Positions 34,430-43,899 are shown, counted from the first letter of the stretch. The stretch: DNA of 64,000 nucleotides from Burkholderiales bacterium (GCA_024235735.1 JACKLU010000014.1:1-64000); one strand, 5' to 3'. The notes: generated by a model not told the origin, from the letters alone. Numbers and translations: made by a program.

Positions 34430-34835
34430 TGTTTCTCCTAATTATCTAATATTTATTTATTGAATAAATAATTTAAAACTAATTGTTATTATATTAATAT
34501 CTCTTCAAGGTTTATCATAAAACAGCCAGTTTCGGAGTATATACTGAAACAAACCCAACATACAAGAATGAAGACGATTCACTTCAAACAAATAGATCTT
34601 ACGTTGTCCAGTGCCATTTTTACGCCCGATCAACAGATCGATTTCATCGATGAATCAAGTCCATCAAATGACAAAGGATCACCAAACTAAAAATCCGGAA
34701 TTACGCATAATCCCGCTCTTTCAGTTGGCCATATGCAGCGAACAGATATTGAATGATTTGAAACATCGTCATCCAGATTATTTCATCCCAAGAATCGCAT
34801 CATCGGCGAACTGACGTCAGGCCTATTTGCAGGCG
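34430..34835. other. Intergenic region, only a doubtful 40-codon frame
   Basis: This stretch contains the promoter of the small lipoprotein (minus, AT-rich near 34440-34510) and a plus-strand frame of 40 codons at 34568-34690 (starting MKTIHFKQIDL), followed in another frame by LRIIPLFQLAICSEQIL. The two pieces might be the remains of one small gene, but I recognise neither. Confidence 0.3.
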
Positions 34836-36317
34836 CTAAAATGTCAAATCCCACTGCAACCAGAATCGTTGATCCGATTGATTCTGCACAATCAAATGAC
34901 TGACCTGGAAATTGATTTTGTTTGCATGGCCATTAAAAAAATAAGTAACCACACCGCTGATTTCTTTTTGCTGATCGTTTTTTACCTGCGTATTGGGATC
35001 AACAAAGGCATACCGTCCGGCAAACTCCAGATTCCTGGGAATAGCTGGAAAAATATGATGCGGAAAATAACCGACCTGAACCAAACCACCCATAAGATTG
35101 GTTTTTCTCACCGGATCACCCTGGCTTTTGAATGTGTCGATAATTTCTTTCCAATGCAGCTCGTGCAGCACTGAAAAACCTTGCCACTTGAAACGCACTT
35201 CTTCCATCATCTGATTAATGCGGTATTGTCCGTCCTGTCCGGGCGCAAATCCCGGAAGATCGCGACAGCTCCGGCTGTCGGTCTGGAACGCCGTGCATCG
35301 GCTTCGATTCGTTGCAGCAGCAAATGCAAAATTAAGCGCCGGTTGCTCATGAAACTCGATATCAGACTGAGAAAACGGCATCTCCCCGCCTAATGCATTC
35401 CATTGCAACCGCCCCGAGTACATCATATGTTTATCGTCATTACTGCCCTCGCCGACGCCCAAGCCACTGAAAATGCCGGCGGAATAACTGATGTCATGCC
35501 AGGTACCAGGAAACACATTACCGAATAATTGCACGCCCTGCTGCCGGTCTACGGTAAAAATGTCATTAACGATTGAGCGATTGACGAACTGTTGATTGGC
35601 GGAAGACGTGACACGTTCATCGTTATAAATCACCTTGCCACGGCCGAACCATATTTTTGCCCACTGATATTTGTCGATGGTCAGCGTTAAGTCACGCAAC
35701 ACAGGCTGAGACCAGTCATATTGCAGATAATATTTCAACCACGGCCAATACGCGTGGCCTCTGAGCCGGGTTCTTGCACGGCGGATTCTGAACGAACTGT
35801 CGTCACGCTCAAGATCCTCAATAGAGCGCGGATCGCTATCAAAAGGATCGGAATAACGAATTTGCGCCCTGTTCTGAATTGCAAGCGAGAATCTGTTATT
35901 TTCCGTCCGGAATTCAAATCCGTTCTTGCCATAACTGACGTCGGCAAAGCCATCCGGCAAACCCGTCTTAGCTTTCTTGTCATCCGGTTCGGGCACAACG
36001 TTTGACTCTGCCACATGCCTGACTTCCTCCGCTATAACTGCATCCGGCTCATCAAGTACAACTTCGGCTCCGGAATCAGGTCCAGCAGATGCCGCAACCG
36101 CACCAGCAGATTCCCCCATGGATTTAAGCTTTTCAAGCCGTTCCAGCTTTTCGTCAAGTTCCTTCAGCTTGGCATCAAGACGCTTTTCTATCGCCAGGAG
36201 CTCTTGTTTATAACGCTCGGGATCTTTAACTTCGGCTGCGGCAGAAGTTATCGGAGTCATCCCGGGAAACAATAAAATAACTGAAACTATCAGTCGAGTT
36301 GTAAAAAAATGATGCAT
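34836..36317 (-). CDS. Phosphate-selective porin (OprO/OprP family)
   Basis: The 493-residue outer-membrane protein has a signal peptide (to TSAAAE) and an N-terminal coiled coil (KRLDAKLKELDEKLERLEKL) of the kind that trimerises these porins, then an Ala/Pro/Glu linker. It ends in a 16-strand-type beta-barrel finishing with aromatic residues (RFWLQWDLTF). The FRIRRARTRLRGHAY and WAKIWFGRGKV strands are typical of the OprO/OprP/porin_O_P family. The family admits phosphate, polyphosphate or other anions; specificity is not readable here. It is transcribed alone, 130 bases from the LicD-type gene. Confidence 0.85.
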   Translation of the reverse strand: MHHFFTTRLIVSVILLFPGMTPITSAAAEVKDPERYKQELLAIEKRLDAKLKELDEKLERLEKLKSMGESAGAVAASAGPDSGAEVVLDEPDAVIAEEVRHVAESNVVPEPDDKKAKTGLPDGFADVSYGKNGFEFRTENNRFSLAIQNRAQIRYSDPFDSDPRSIEDLERDDSSFRIRRARTRLRGHAYWPWLKYYLQYDWSQPVLRDLTLTIDKYQWAKIWFGRGKVIYNDERVTSSANQQFVNRSIVNDIFTVDRQQGVQLFGNVFPGTWHDISYSAGIFSGLGVGEGSNDDKHMMYSGRLQWNALGGEMPFSQSDIEFHEQPALNFAFAAATNRSRCTAFQTDSRSCRDLPGFAPGQDGQYRINQMMEEVRFKWQGFSVLHELHWKEIIDTFKSQGDPVRKTNLMGGLVQVGYFPHHIFPAIPRNLEFAGRYAFVDPNTQVKNDQQKEISGVVTYFFNGHANKINFQVSHLIVQNQSDQRFWLQWDLTF

Positions 36318-36449
36318 AAGTCACGTACCGCACCAAAAAAGCGCATTATTACAGTTTTATTACAATTGTGTTACAAAATGACGGCCAAAAAGATTCCCGA
36401 AGAACACCACTCTAAAAAATCGCATGCAATATGATTTTCTTCTGCCAGC

Positions 36450-38012
36450 TTATATTTTCTCCGGTTCAGCTTTTCTGTTTCCAGCGCCACCTATAATTCG
36501 CAAGACAATATCAGAAGTAGAAATACCCGATGTATAAGGCATTTCCCGTATCATTTCCGCCGGCAACGATGCGCATAACTCCAGCTTTTCCCGGCGCTCA
36601 CGTTCCGATGCACAGGCAAACGTATAAATATTGAAACCATGCTGCTGCATGTATTCCGGGTTTACGCTTGCCGGTGTTTCAGTCAGTACGGTGTCAACAT
36701 ACTTGCACGCGGCGACAATCGCTGCGCGTTCCACCTGCTTCATGACCGGCTGCTTGCCTTTATTTTCTGCTACGCGTTCGTCGGATACCACACAGACTGT
36801 CAAATGCGTCCCCAGGGCGCGCGCTGCGCGCAGAAAATTGACATGGCCTTCGTGAAATAAATCGGCCACCATGCGGGTATACACGCGACATTGCTGTCGG
36901 CTGTCCGGCCAGACCGGGATTTTCCGCTTTAAGCGATTGAGCGCACGCTCCAGCCATTGCCTGCTGCGCAGCGCCAGCATGTCATCGGGATCTTTTAAGG
37001 CAACCTGATGCGCATAACTCCAGGCTCTGGCCAGATCGCCCGTTAACCAGTTTTGCGCCAACCGGTGGTACGCATAACACCGCACCAGTAAAGAAAAATG
37101 CCTTAGATTCTGTGCAGAAACAACGGTATCCCAATAAGGATTGGGTGTGCGCCAGTCGCCGTAAAAAGCGGTCAGAATGATTTCCGGCTGCCGAGGAAAC
37201 CAGACCGTGCCATAATCTGTTGCACGCTGCACCAGATCAAATGATGGAAACACCGATATCCGTTGATACTCTGATGAATAACCCGGCAAAGCAAAACCGC
37301 CGGTGATCTGCTGATCGGAATTCCTCTGCAAACCGCAGACATCAAGCGTAATACCCAGCTCAGGATGGATATAATCACGATAGTTGGCATAGTCTATTCG
37401 CATCGAAGAACGCACCCAACCTGCCTGTTCCAGCGCCGCACAGCAGGCATCCCAGGATTCCATCCACACCGCAATATCAATATCCTTATCGGATTCCAGC
37501 AGGCAATTATTCCTGACCAGTCCCAGTAGCGTTCCAGCATACGGAAATGCCGGAATACCCTGCTCGGCCAGTTGTGCGCAGGTTTTCCATAACAACGCCT
37601 CCGCTTTCCCGGACACAAAAGCATTGTCGCCGGATTGCCGGGTTTCTGCATTTTTCTTCTGTGGCGGAACCTTGCCGCTTTTAGCCAGCGCCATTAAATG
37701 ATTCAGTGAACATTCGAAATGGTTCTGCGCGGACGGCAAATCGAGCAACATGAAATTGGCGCTGCCAAGCACATGCGCCCAATGTGCTTTGTAAAAATCC
37801 CCCTCAACATGCGCATAGACGTTTGCCGCGCACGACAGCACTTCGACTGCACGGTTTGTCCGCATTGCCAGCGCACACCATAACCTGGCCACATCCTGCG
37901 ATAGCGGCTGCGCTTTTATCAAGGGTTCCAGTATCGCATCGGCATCATTCAACTTCCCGGCCGCAATTAATCGCTTTACTTCCAGCAGCAGAGTATTTAA
38001 ATTACTTGTCAT
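36450..38012 (-). CDS. LicD-type phosphotransferase fused to a choline/ethanolamine-phosphate cytidylyltransferase-like domain
   Basis: The 520-residue cytoplasmic protein has three parts. Residues 1-110 are helical and TPR-like. Residues about 130-300 match LicD: FPYAGTLLGLVRNNCL, then DKDIDIAVW with the acidic metal site. Residues about 375-505 match eukaryote-type phosphocholine/phosphoethanolamine cytidylyltransferases: DLFHEGHVNFLRAARALG with the HxGH motif, the Lys in KGKQPVM, ERAAIVAACKYVDTVL, and a closing GISTSDIVLRII. The protein could thus make a CDP-linked amino alcohol from CTP and then transfer its phospho-group to a glycan. That reaction pair is inferred. It faces a Fur-like box shared with the divergent RTX gene. 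Confidence 0.75.
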   Translation of the reverse strand: MTSNLNTLLLEVKRLIAAGKLNDADAILEPLIKAQPLSQDVARLWCALAMRTNRAVEVLSCAANVYAHVEGDFYKAHWAHVLGSANFMLLDLPSAQNHFECSLNHLMALAKSGKVPPQKKNAETRQSGDNAFVSGKAEALLWKTCAQLAEQGIPAFPYAGTLLGLVRNNCLLESDKDIDIAVWMESWDACCAALEQAGWVRSSMRIDYANYRDYIHPELGITLDVCGLQRNSDQQITGGFALPGYSSEYQRISVFPSFDLVQRATDYGTVWFPRQPEIILTAFYGDWRTPNPYWDTVVSAQNLRHFSLLVRCYAYHRLAQNWLTGDLARAWSYAHQVALKDPDDMLALRSRQWLERALNRLKRKIPVWPDSRQQCRVYTRMVADLFHEGHVNFLRAARALGTHLTVCVVSDERVAENKGKQPVMKQVERAAIVAACKYVDTVLTETPASVNPEYMQQHGFNIYTFACASERERREKLELCASLPAEMIREMPYTSGISTSDIVLRIIGGAGNRKAEPEKI

Positions 38013-38116
38013 ATCCGTTACTCATTTTTTTCACCTCTTACATGCAATCAATCCCATACCGTTCATCGCATGAATCAGCAGTTTAAGTTGCATTTTAATC
38101 ATTAATCAACAATAAT

Positions 38117-38166
38117 AAGAATAATTCTCATTAATTAATGATATTAATCAAATGAGAATCATAGTT
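38117..38166. promoter_or_regulatory. Two Fur-like boxes between divergent genes
   Basis: AAGAATAATTCTCATTA (38117-38133) and AAATGAGAATCATAGTT (38150-38166) each carry the AATGAGAAT-type Fur half-pattern and face each other across 16 AT-rich bases. They lie 40-90 bases upstream of the RTX-repeat gene and 105-155 bases upstream of the LicD-type gene, so either or both may be iron-repressed. Confidence 0.6.
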
Positions 38167-38204
38167 TTATAAATCCAACATAATAGTATCAGGGAGGTAG
38201 CATT

Positions 38205-38816
38205 ATGACAGTCAGCACATCACCCCGCCCAAATCTGGGCTCCGGGGCCATCAAGTTTATCGATGGCATTCCTTTTGAAGGACTGGGATCCGCCGGATTT
38301 GACGATAATGATTTACTCATTATCGGCGACGAGCTGGACAATATTCTTGAAGGCGGCCCCGGCCATGATGAAATCGAAGGCGGAGCCGGTAACGACATTA
38401 TCCGCGGCGGAGACGGCAACGGCATTCTCAGGGGCGGCGACGGCGACGATGATATCGACGGACAGGCAGGAACCGAAAGGCTGTTTGGCGGAGACGGTAA
38501 CGACATCCTGCGCGCGGGTGGTTCGCCGGATGATCGCGATCAGCTTAACGGCGGCACGGGTAACGATACATTCGGTTTTTATGGCGCAGGCCAATTCAGA
38601 ATATCCGACTTCACCTTGGGTGAGGATCGCCTGTTTTTCGATTCGGAAATTCTCGGTATCAACTCGGTACCGGAACTGCTTTCGCTTATTACCGATATTG
38701 ATGACAGAGGCGACACAGGTTTCACCGCAGAATTTCTTGGCGGTGTTGCAACCATTGATCTGGTTGGCATCAATGTGAACGCGATTACAGCTGACATGAT
38801 TGTTTTCAGCCTGTAG
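38205..38816 (+). CDS. RTX calcium-binding repeat protein
   Basis: A 203-residue protein without an N-terminal signal peptide. Residues about 45-125 hold consecutive nonapeptide repeats GGxGxDxxx (GGPGHDEIE, GGAGNDIIR, GGDGDDDID, GGDGNDILR, GGTGNDTFG), which form a calcium-binding parallel beta-roll. The C-terminal part (FRISDFTLGEDRLFFD, then AITADMIVFSL) is the kind of tail recognised by type I secretion in other RTX proteins. Small size and no enzymatic domain suggest a secreted or surface structural protein. A Fur-like region lies upstream, AGGGAGG precedes the ATG, and a strong terminator follows. Confidence 0.8.
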   Translation: MTVSTSPRPNLGSGAIKFIDGIPFEGLGSAGFDDNDLLIIGDELDNILEGGPGHDEIEGGAGNDIIRGGDGNGILRGGDGDDDIDGQAGTERLFGGDGNDILRAGGSPDDRDQLNGGTGNDTFGFYGAGQFRISDFTLGEDRLFFDSEILGINSVPELLSLITDIDDRGDTGFTAEFLGGVATIDLVGINVNAITADMIVFSL

Positions 38817-38851
38817 CAGGTCATAAATCAAAATCATTTATTTCCAGTTTT

Positions 38852-38894
38852 AAAAACCCCCGCTCTGCATAAAGATTCAGAGCGGGGGTTTTTT
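38852..38894. terminator. Bidirectional rho-independent terminator
   Basis: CCCCCGCTCTG (38857-38867) and CAGAGCGGGGG (38878-38888) form an 11-bp GC-rich stem with A residues on the left (38852-38856) and T residues on the right (38889-38894). It serves the plus-strand RTX gene and the convergent minus-strand gene ending at 38961. Confidence 0.95.
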
Positions 38895-38960
38895 ATGGCA
38901 CATCCTGTTTAAAACAGAATCCCGCAGTTCAATGCTTCCACGAAATTCTGCTGTTTCCGC

Positions 38961-41207
38961 TTAAATCAACTCGCCTTGATAATCTGAAATGATTTCAACG
39001 ACAACCGACCGTGCAGCAGTTGCCTTATCGGTATTACCGGATGTACTGGCTTCTTCAAGATCCTGCAACGCATTCTCCAGTTGCACGCGTCGCAATGCAT
39101 CCAGGCGAAGCGCCAGATCAGGAATAATAATCGCTGCGTACAAGGATACCCGCTCAGCCGCGATCACTGCCCGATCTGTATCAGTGGTAATTGCAGCATC
39201 GACCTCGCTGAGATTTCTGTTGATCTGGCCGATGATTCCCCTGCTGATATCGCTGACGATCTGATCCGCCACAACATTACTCAGATCACCGGTAAATTGT
39301 GTTTTGATGCGATTATTGCCAGTCGGGTTATCCGGAGAAATAAACCCCTCAACGGTGCGATAAAAATATTCACCTTCGATCTGCTTTTCTCTGGCTGAAA
39401 TCGGGTCGCTGTCACGATCTTTAACGATACCTTCAACTTCACGCAGTACGCCGATCAAATAGCTTCTGGCCAGAGGAATGATTACTTGCTCACGTGCAAC
39501 AGCCAATCGGGTTTTATCGTCAGAACGCGCCTTGTCCAAAGCTTGTCTGCCCTGAATAAAAGCCAGCGTGATCTGATCATCGATATCGGGATTGCTGCCA
39601 GATTGAATTGATTGCCTATCAGCCGTCAACACCTTGTTTTCTCTGGCGGCCGTTCCGATAATGGCCTGAAAGGCAACATAGGCCCGATCCCATTCGAGCG
39701 CCAGCTCATCGGTAGACATCTCATCAAACGCATCCAGTGCCAGCGTGATGCGATTATAAATCGCCAGCGCAAAAACCCGTTGCAATGATTTATCAATCAC
39801 CTGTGCGGCAAATAGGGAATTCGCCGCATCGCGTGTGGCTTCAATGGCTGCGACCACTTCGCCGTCGATTGTCAGTCCATAGATCTGGTCAACGATTTGT
39901 GTCAGTTGTTGCAAATCTCCGGCGTAGGCTGCGGCAATGGCATCAGTGTTCATCGGAAATTCTCTGCGCAACGTGCCGACTTCCTGGAATGCGCTGAGCG
40001 CGCCATCAATGACCACCTCCGTGCCGTGCGTTTTTGAATAGCCTGCCAAATTCAATTCATTTTCATAGCTGGCCAATATGGCTTCAATTGTCTGGCGTGC
40101 TTCCGCCGATTTGGCTGCGCTATTTTCGCTGCTGGCACTTTGCAAATTATTGAATGCGGTTTCCAGATTGCCGCGAACAGCTGCGCCCAAGCGGAATTCT
40201 ATATCCGGTAGCAGAATGTTTGCGAAAGAAGCCGCGCCAGCAGCTTCTGCCATTGCATGTGCACGATCGTTACCAATACTCTCCGCTTGTCCATTCATTT
40301 CCCCTCTTACTCGACCGATGATACCTTTGCTCAATTCGCTGACAATCTCATCCGCAGTAACCGCAGAAACATCTCCAACCAGTTGCGCTTTAATAAACTG
40401 ATTGCCAAGAGGATTGTCCCGGGAAATCAGCGATTCAATGATGCGATAGAAGATTTCACCTTCTTTCTGCTCAATCGCGGCGGTTTCAGGATCTGAATTT
40501 CTGTTTTCGATAATGCCGCCGACCTCGCGTAATACTGCGATGTAATAAGCACGAGCCAGTGACATTCTGATGACATAACGTTCCACACCAAAATTTGCAA
40601 AATCTTCAGTTGGGTTGTTTTTTTCTAATGCCGTTCTAACACGTGCAAAGGAATCGTTCACGATGATATCCAATCCGGGGTTAGTACTTTCCTCAAGGAA
40701 GGTCCGATCCGCTGCGAGAACTTGATTGGCTCTTGCAACGGTTCCAGAAATCGCCTTAAATGCCGCGACCGCTTCATCCAGCATCTGGACCAATGTAACC
40801 GCAGCCCCACCTTCAAACTCATCCCGGATTGTACTTATACGATTCCAAATGGTTTGATAAAAAACACGCTGCAAAGTTTTGTCAATAACTTGCCCAGCCA
40901 GTCTTGGCTCGTGATCATTTTTAATTTCGTCGATTGCGGCTAGAACATCGCTATCCAGCGTTAATGAATTGATGGTATCGATTTCCTGCGTCAAAGACTG
41001 CAATGCACCCGTATATGCTGCAGCAATGGCATTACCGTCAATTGGCGTTTCACGCCGCAGCGCTCCAATGGCCTGAAAAGCGGTAACCGCTGATTCGATC
41101 TCTGCCACATTTAAGGCCGCATTAGCGTGACCATTGCAGGCTGCAAGCACGCATAAACTGACGATGACAGACTTAGCCCAAAAACCAAGTCTTCTTAATT
41201 TAAGCAT
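38961..41207 (-). CDS. Internally duplicated secreted helical protein of unknown function, probably iron-regulated
   Basis: The protein of 748 residues has a signal peptide ending GHANA (possibly a lipoprotein, LAAC). It then consists of two homologous halves of about 365 residues. Corresponding segments are AFQAIGALRRETPIDGNAIAA and AFQEVGTLRREFPMNTDAIAA; QVIDKTLQRVFYQTIWNRI and QVIDKSLQRVFALAIYNRI; and YRIIESLISRDNPLGN and YRTVEGFISPDNPTGN. The halves look all-helical and acidic. It is not an imelysin (no GxHxxE). ATG at 41207 follows GGAAGGAACC; the frame extends to 41255 without support. A Fur-like box lies about 50 bases upstream, and the gene follows a TonB receptor gene in the same direction. 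Confidence 0.7.
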   Translation of the reverse strand: MLKLRRLGFWAKSVIVSLCVLAACNGHANAALNVAEIESAVTAFQAIGALRRETPIDGNAIAAAYTGALQSLTQEIDTINSLTLDSDVLAAIDEIKNDHEPRLAGQVIDKTLQRVFYQTIWNRISTIRDEFEGGAAVTLVQMLDEAVAAFKAISGTVARANQVLAADRTFLEESTNPGLDIIVNDSFARVRTALEKNNPTEDFANFGVERYVIRMSLARAYYIAVLREVGGIIENRNSDPETAAIEQKEGEIFYRIIESLISRDNPLGNQFIKAQLVGDVSAVTADEIVSELSKGIIGRVRGEMNGQAESIGNDRAHAMAEAAGAASFANILLPDIEFRLGAAVRGNLETAFNNLQSASSENSAAKSAEARQTIEAILASYENELNLAGYSKTHGTEVVIDGALSAFQEVGTLRREFPMNTDAIAAAYAGDLQQLTQIVDQIYGLTIDGEVVAAIEATRDAANSLFAAQVIDKSLQRVFALAIYNRITLALDAFDEMSTDELALEWDRAYVAFQAIIGTAARENKVLTADRQSIQSGSNPDIDDQITLAFIQGRQALDKARSDDKTRLAVAREQVIIPLARSYLIGVLREVEGIVKDRDSDPISAREKQIEGEYFYRTVEGFISPDNPTGNNRIKTQFTGDLSNVVADQIVSDISRGIIGQINRNLSEVDAAITTDTDRAVIAAERVSLYAAIIIPDLALRLDALRRVQLENALQDLEEASTSGNTDKATAARSVVVEIISDYQGELI

Positions 41208-41253
41208 AATAGGTTCCTTCCAATAAAAGTTAATAAGGTTACTAATGATAAAC

Positions 41254-41275
41254 ATAATGATAATAATTATTATTA
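41254..41275 (-). promoter_or_regulatory. Fur-like box
   Basis: ATAATGATAATAATTATTA and the bases after it nearly match the 19-bp Fur consensus (alternating GATAAT/ATTATC), about 50 bases upstream of the start of the duplicated unknown protein. A second half-site (ACTAATGATAAAC) lies at 41241-41253. Confidence 0.7.
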
Positions 41276-41308
41276 ATAATTAATGCAAACAAAAATTTTC
41301 GTACGCGA

Positions 41309-43723
41309 CTAAAAATTCGCGATCAGACTTGCCCTGACAGCAATCGGTGAACCGGGGGTGATATTAAAATCATTATGCGCGGAGGCAAAATATTGGGTAT
41401 CAAACAGATTCTCGATATTCAGCTGACCACGGAAACTTTTCGTGAATCGGGCGAACAATGCGGCGTCGACACGCGTGAAATCGGGCAAGCTCACGCGATT
41501 AGTCAAGGAAGCAAACATGTCGTCACGATGAATCACGCCAACGGCTGCGCCGATGCTGGGCGTAAAGTCATAGCGGCTCCACATTGAAAACGTATGACGT
41601 GGTAATTCGGCGACGGTCGCGCCTTTCTTGGCAATCCCGAATACATCGCTGGTCAACTCCCCGGTTTGATAAGCATAACCACCCATTACGCTCCAGTTTT
41701 GCGTCAGCTGGCCGACCAGACTGACTTCAACGCCTTCAGTGCGCTGACCTTTGCTCAAAAAGGTCTGCCCGCCAACAATCGAATTAATGACATTGGTACG
41801 ATCCAGTTGATAGGCTGCCCCGGTCAGGGCCAGATCCGGACGAATATCCCACTTGAGACCCACCTCCATCGTGGTGAATTTTTCCGGTTTCAATGTTTCC
41901 ACCGTAACATTCAGTGCATTCAGCTGATCGCCGGCGCGCGGCACAAAAGCCTGACTATAGCTTGCATACAGCGATACCGGCTCAATCGGTTTGTAAATCA
42001 CGCCGAAACGCGGCGCAATCAAATCATCCTGGGTTTTTATATGATCTCTGGCACCATTTTTCTGCTGAAAATTAACCTCGAACAAATCGTATCGCACCCC
42101 GGCAATGACCTGAATCTGCGGAATGATTTCGATCTGATCCTGAATATAGAGTGAAAGGACATCCACGACACTGCGATTCAAAGCATCGATACCGTCGCCT
42201 GAATTCCGGTTTATAAAGGTGATTGGCGCATTGGTGACCGGATGACTGATCGGCACAAACAAATTGGCGTTATCCGCACTATTATTGAACAAACCTGTTT
42301 CACGCCGGTTGTGTGTTTCCTGCCGTCCGACTTCGATACCGGCCAGCAGCGTATGCGAAATCGGACCGGTGTTCAATGAATACAGCACATTGGTCTGATT
42401 GAAAACATTGTCCCGCTCCGTCGCATTGTTGTAGGCACCGATAGGCAGCAATCCGCTTGCCAGATTGAGCCCGCCGCTTGCAAATACGTTTTGATAGAAT
42501 TTATCGTAAGTCGTGTAATTCGTGCGATTCTGTACGGTAACGCCAGAATCGAATTTATGTTCGATGAAATTACCAAACGACAATACATCGACATTGGCAT
42601 TGCTTCGCCGGGGATCGCCAAAAAATTGCGCGCGTCTGACATCGACAGGTCCGGTCACCTGTCCGGCGCCGCCGACAACAGAGGTAATTCCGCGATCAGC
42701 GGTACGGTCATCGTGAAAACGCTCCATGTTGACAACAACTTTCGTACGATGCGTCGGCTTAATGGTCAGCGTGGGTGCAATGCCGAGCCGTTCCATGTCA
42801 ACGCCATCCCGGAAACTGCCTGAATTTTCGTATAAGGCATTCAACCGCACCGCAGCAATGTCATTGATGACATAGCCGACATCCGCGGACATTCTTTTCT
42901 GTTCAAATGATCCGCCCTGAAAAGAAAATTCCTGCACCGGACTCCAGTGCGCTTCCTTGGTAACCCGATTGACCACGCCCCCCGAACCGCCACGCCCGAA
43001 AATCATGCCATTGGCGCCTTTCAGCACTTCTATCCGCTCAATGTTATACAGATCACGAAAAAATTCCGCATCATCGCGCAGGCCGTCGATAAAAAAATCA
43101 CCGGTCGAACGGTTTCCGCGAAACACCAGCGCATCGCGGTTTCCTTCGCCTTGAGAGATGCCGACGCCGGGAACGTAACGAACGGCATCAGCAAGACTTC
43201 GAATGGATTGATCTTTGATCAAATCATCGGTAATTACGGTTATCGACTGCGGCACATCGCGTAGCAATGTATTCGTTTTAGTCGCGGTCGTGGTGCTGGT
43301 GGCAGCATAGCGATTGCTCGCGTCCGCCGTAACCTGAATTAACGGCAAAGTAACAATCTGTTCGGCTCCGCCCGGTATTGCAACCGCAGCGAGAACATAG
43401 CCTTCCGCTGATCGCGTAGCCTGCAAGCCGGAATTTTCCAGCAATCGATCAAGCGCCTCCCTGGCCTCGAAATCACCAGTCAACCCAAAGGATATTTTCC
43501 CCTGCAACAGATCCGGATCAACGGCCAGCTTGACTCCGGACTGCTCCACAAACTGCGCTAACGCATCTTTTAAGAGTCCGGCTTCGATCGTGTAGGATTT
43601 TGCTGTGGATGCTGTATTGACTGAAGATTCGGCCATACCGGATTGCAGGGGGCAAAGTATGTGAAGCAGACCGATCAACACAACTAGACTGATCTTCCCT
43701 ATCGGATTACGGGTTTTCATCAT
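41309..43723 (-). CDS. TonB-dependent siderophore receptor with STN domain
   Basis: The 804-residue outer-membrane receptor imports ferric siderophores with energy from TonB. It has a signal peptide (to GMAES), then an STN/secretin-like signalling domain at about residues 45-112 (IEAGLLKDALAQFVEQSGVKL). The plug domain (DVPQSITVITDDLIKDQ, VPGVGISQGEGNRDALVFRG, NIERIEVLKGANGMIFGRGG) is followed by a 22-strand barrel ending in the aromatic ASLIANF. This is the FpvA/FhuE/FoxA-like class. An STN domain usually signals to a FecR-type anti-sigma factor, but no fecI/fecR pair is adjacent in this window. Confidence 0.92.
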   Translation of the reverse strand: MMKTRNPIGKISLVVLIGLLHILCPLQSGMAESSVNTASTAKSYTIEAGLLKDALAQFVEQSGVKLAVDPDLLQGKISFGLTGDFEAREALDRLLENSGLQATRSAEGYVLAAVAIPGGAEQIVTLPLIQVTADASNRYAATSTTTATKTNTLLRDVPQSITVITDDLIKDQSIRSLADAVRYVPGVGISQGEGNRDALVFRGNRSTGDFFIDGLRDDAEFFRDLYNIERIEVLKGANGMIFGRGGSGGVVNRVTKEAHWSPVQEFSFQGGSFEQKRMSADVGYVINDIAAVRLNALYENSGSFRDGVDMERLGIAPTLTIKPTHRTKVVVNMERFHDDRTADRGITSVVGGAGQVTGPVDVRRAQFFGDPRRSNANVDVLSFGNFIEHKFDSGVTVQNRTNYTTYDKFYQNVFASGGLNLASGLLPIGAYNNATERDNVFNQTNVLYSLNTGPISHTLLAGIEVGRQETHNRRETGLFNNSADNANLFVPISHPVTNAPITFINRNSGDGIDALNRSVVDVLSLYIQDQIEIIPQIQVIAGVRYDLFEVNFQQKNGARDHIKTQDDLIAPRFGVIYKPIEPVSLYASYSQAFVPRAGDQLNALNVTVETLKPEKFTTMEVGLKWDIRPDLALTGAAYQLDRTNVINSIVGGQTFLSKGQRTEGVEVSLVGQLTQNWSVMGGYAYQTGELTSDVFGIAKKGATVAELPRHTFSMWSRYDFTPSIGAAVGVIHRDDMFASLTNRVSLPDFTRVDAALFARFTKSFRGQLNIENLFDTQYFASAHNDFNITPGSPIAVRASLIANF

Positions 43724-43793
43724 GCGCTGGACAATTATTTATGATTTAAAGCAGATCGGAAACAGAATTGATGTCAATAGAACGACTATCGAA

Positions 43794-43899
43794 AAAATAA
43801 TTATCATGAATAATGAGGAGACGCCTGAAAAGCCGGGTGTTGAGACACGATGACTGATGGAAATGAACGCTTTTATTAGTAATGATAATAATTCTTAAT
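43794..43899 (-). promoter_or_regulatory. Fur-like boxes upstream of the TonB receptor
   Basis: TAATGATAATAATTCTTAA (about 43880-43898) and AATAATTATCATGAATAAT (about 43795-43813) resemble Fur sites and lie 70-175 bases upstream of the receptor start. Iron repression of the receptor is therefore expected. Confidence 0.6.

Noticed and set aside
38330..38580. Tandem repeat that could be mistaken for a CRISPR or satellite
   Set aside because: The periodicity is 27 bases and encodes nonapeptide RTX repeats in an open frame; no CRISPR-like spacers exist here or elsewhere in the window.
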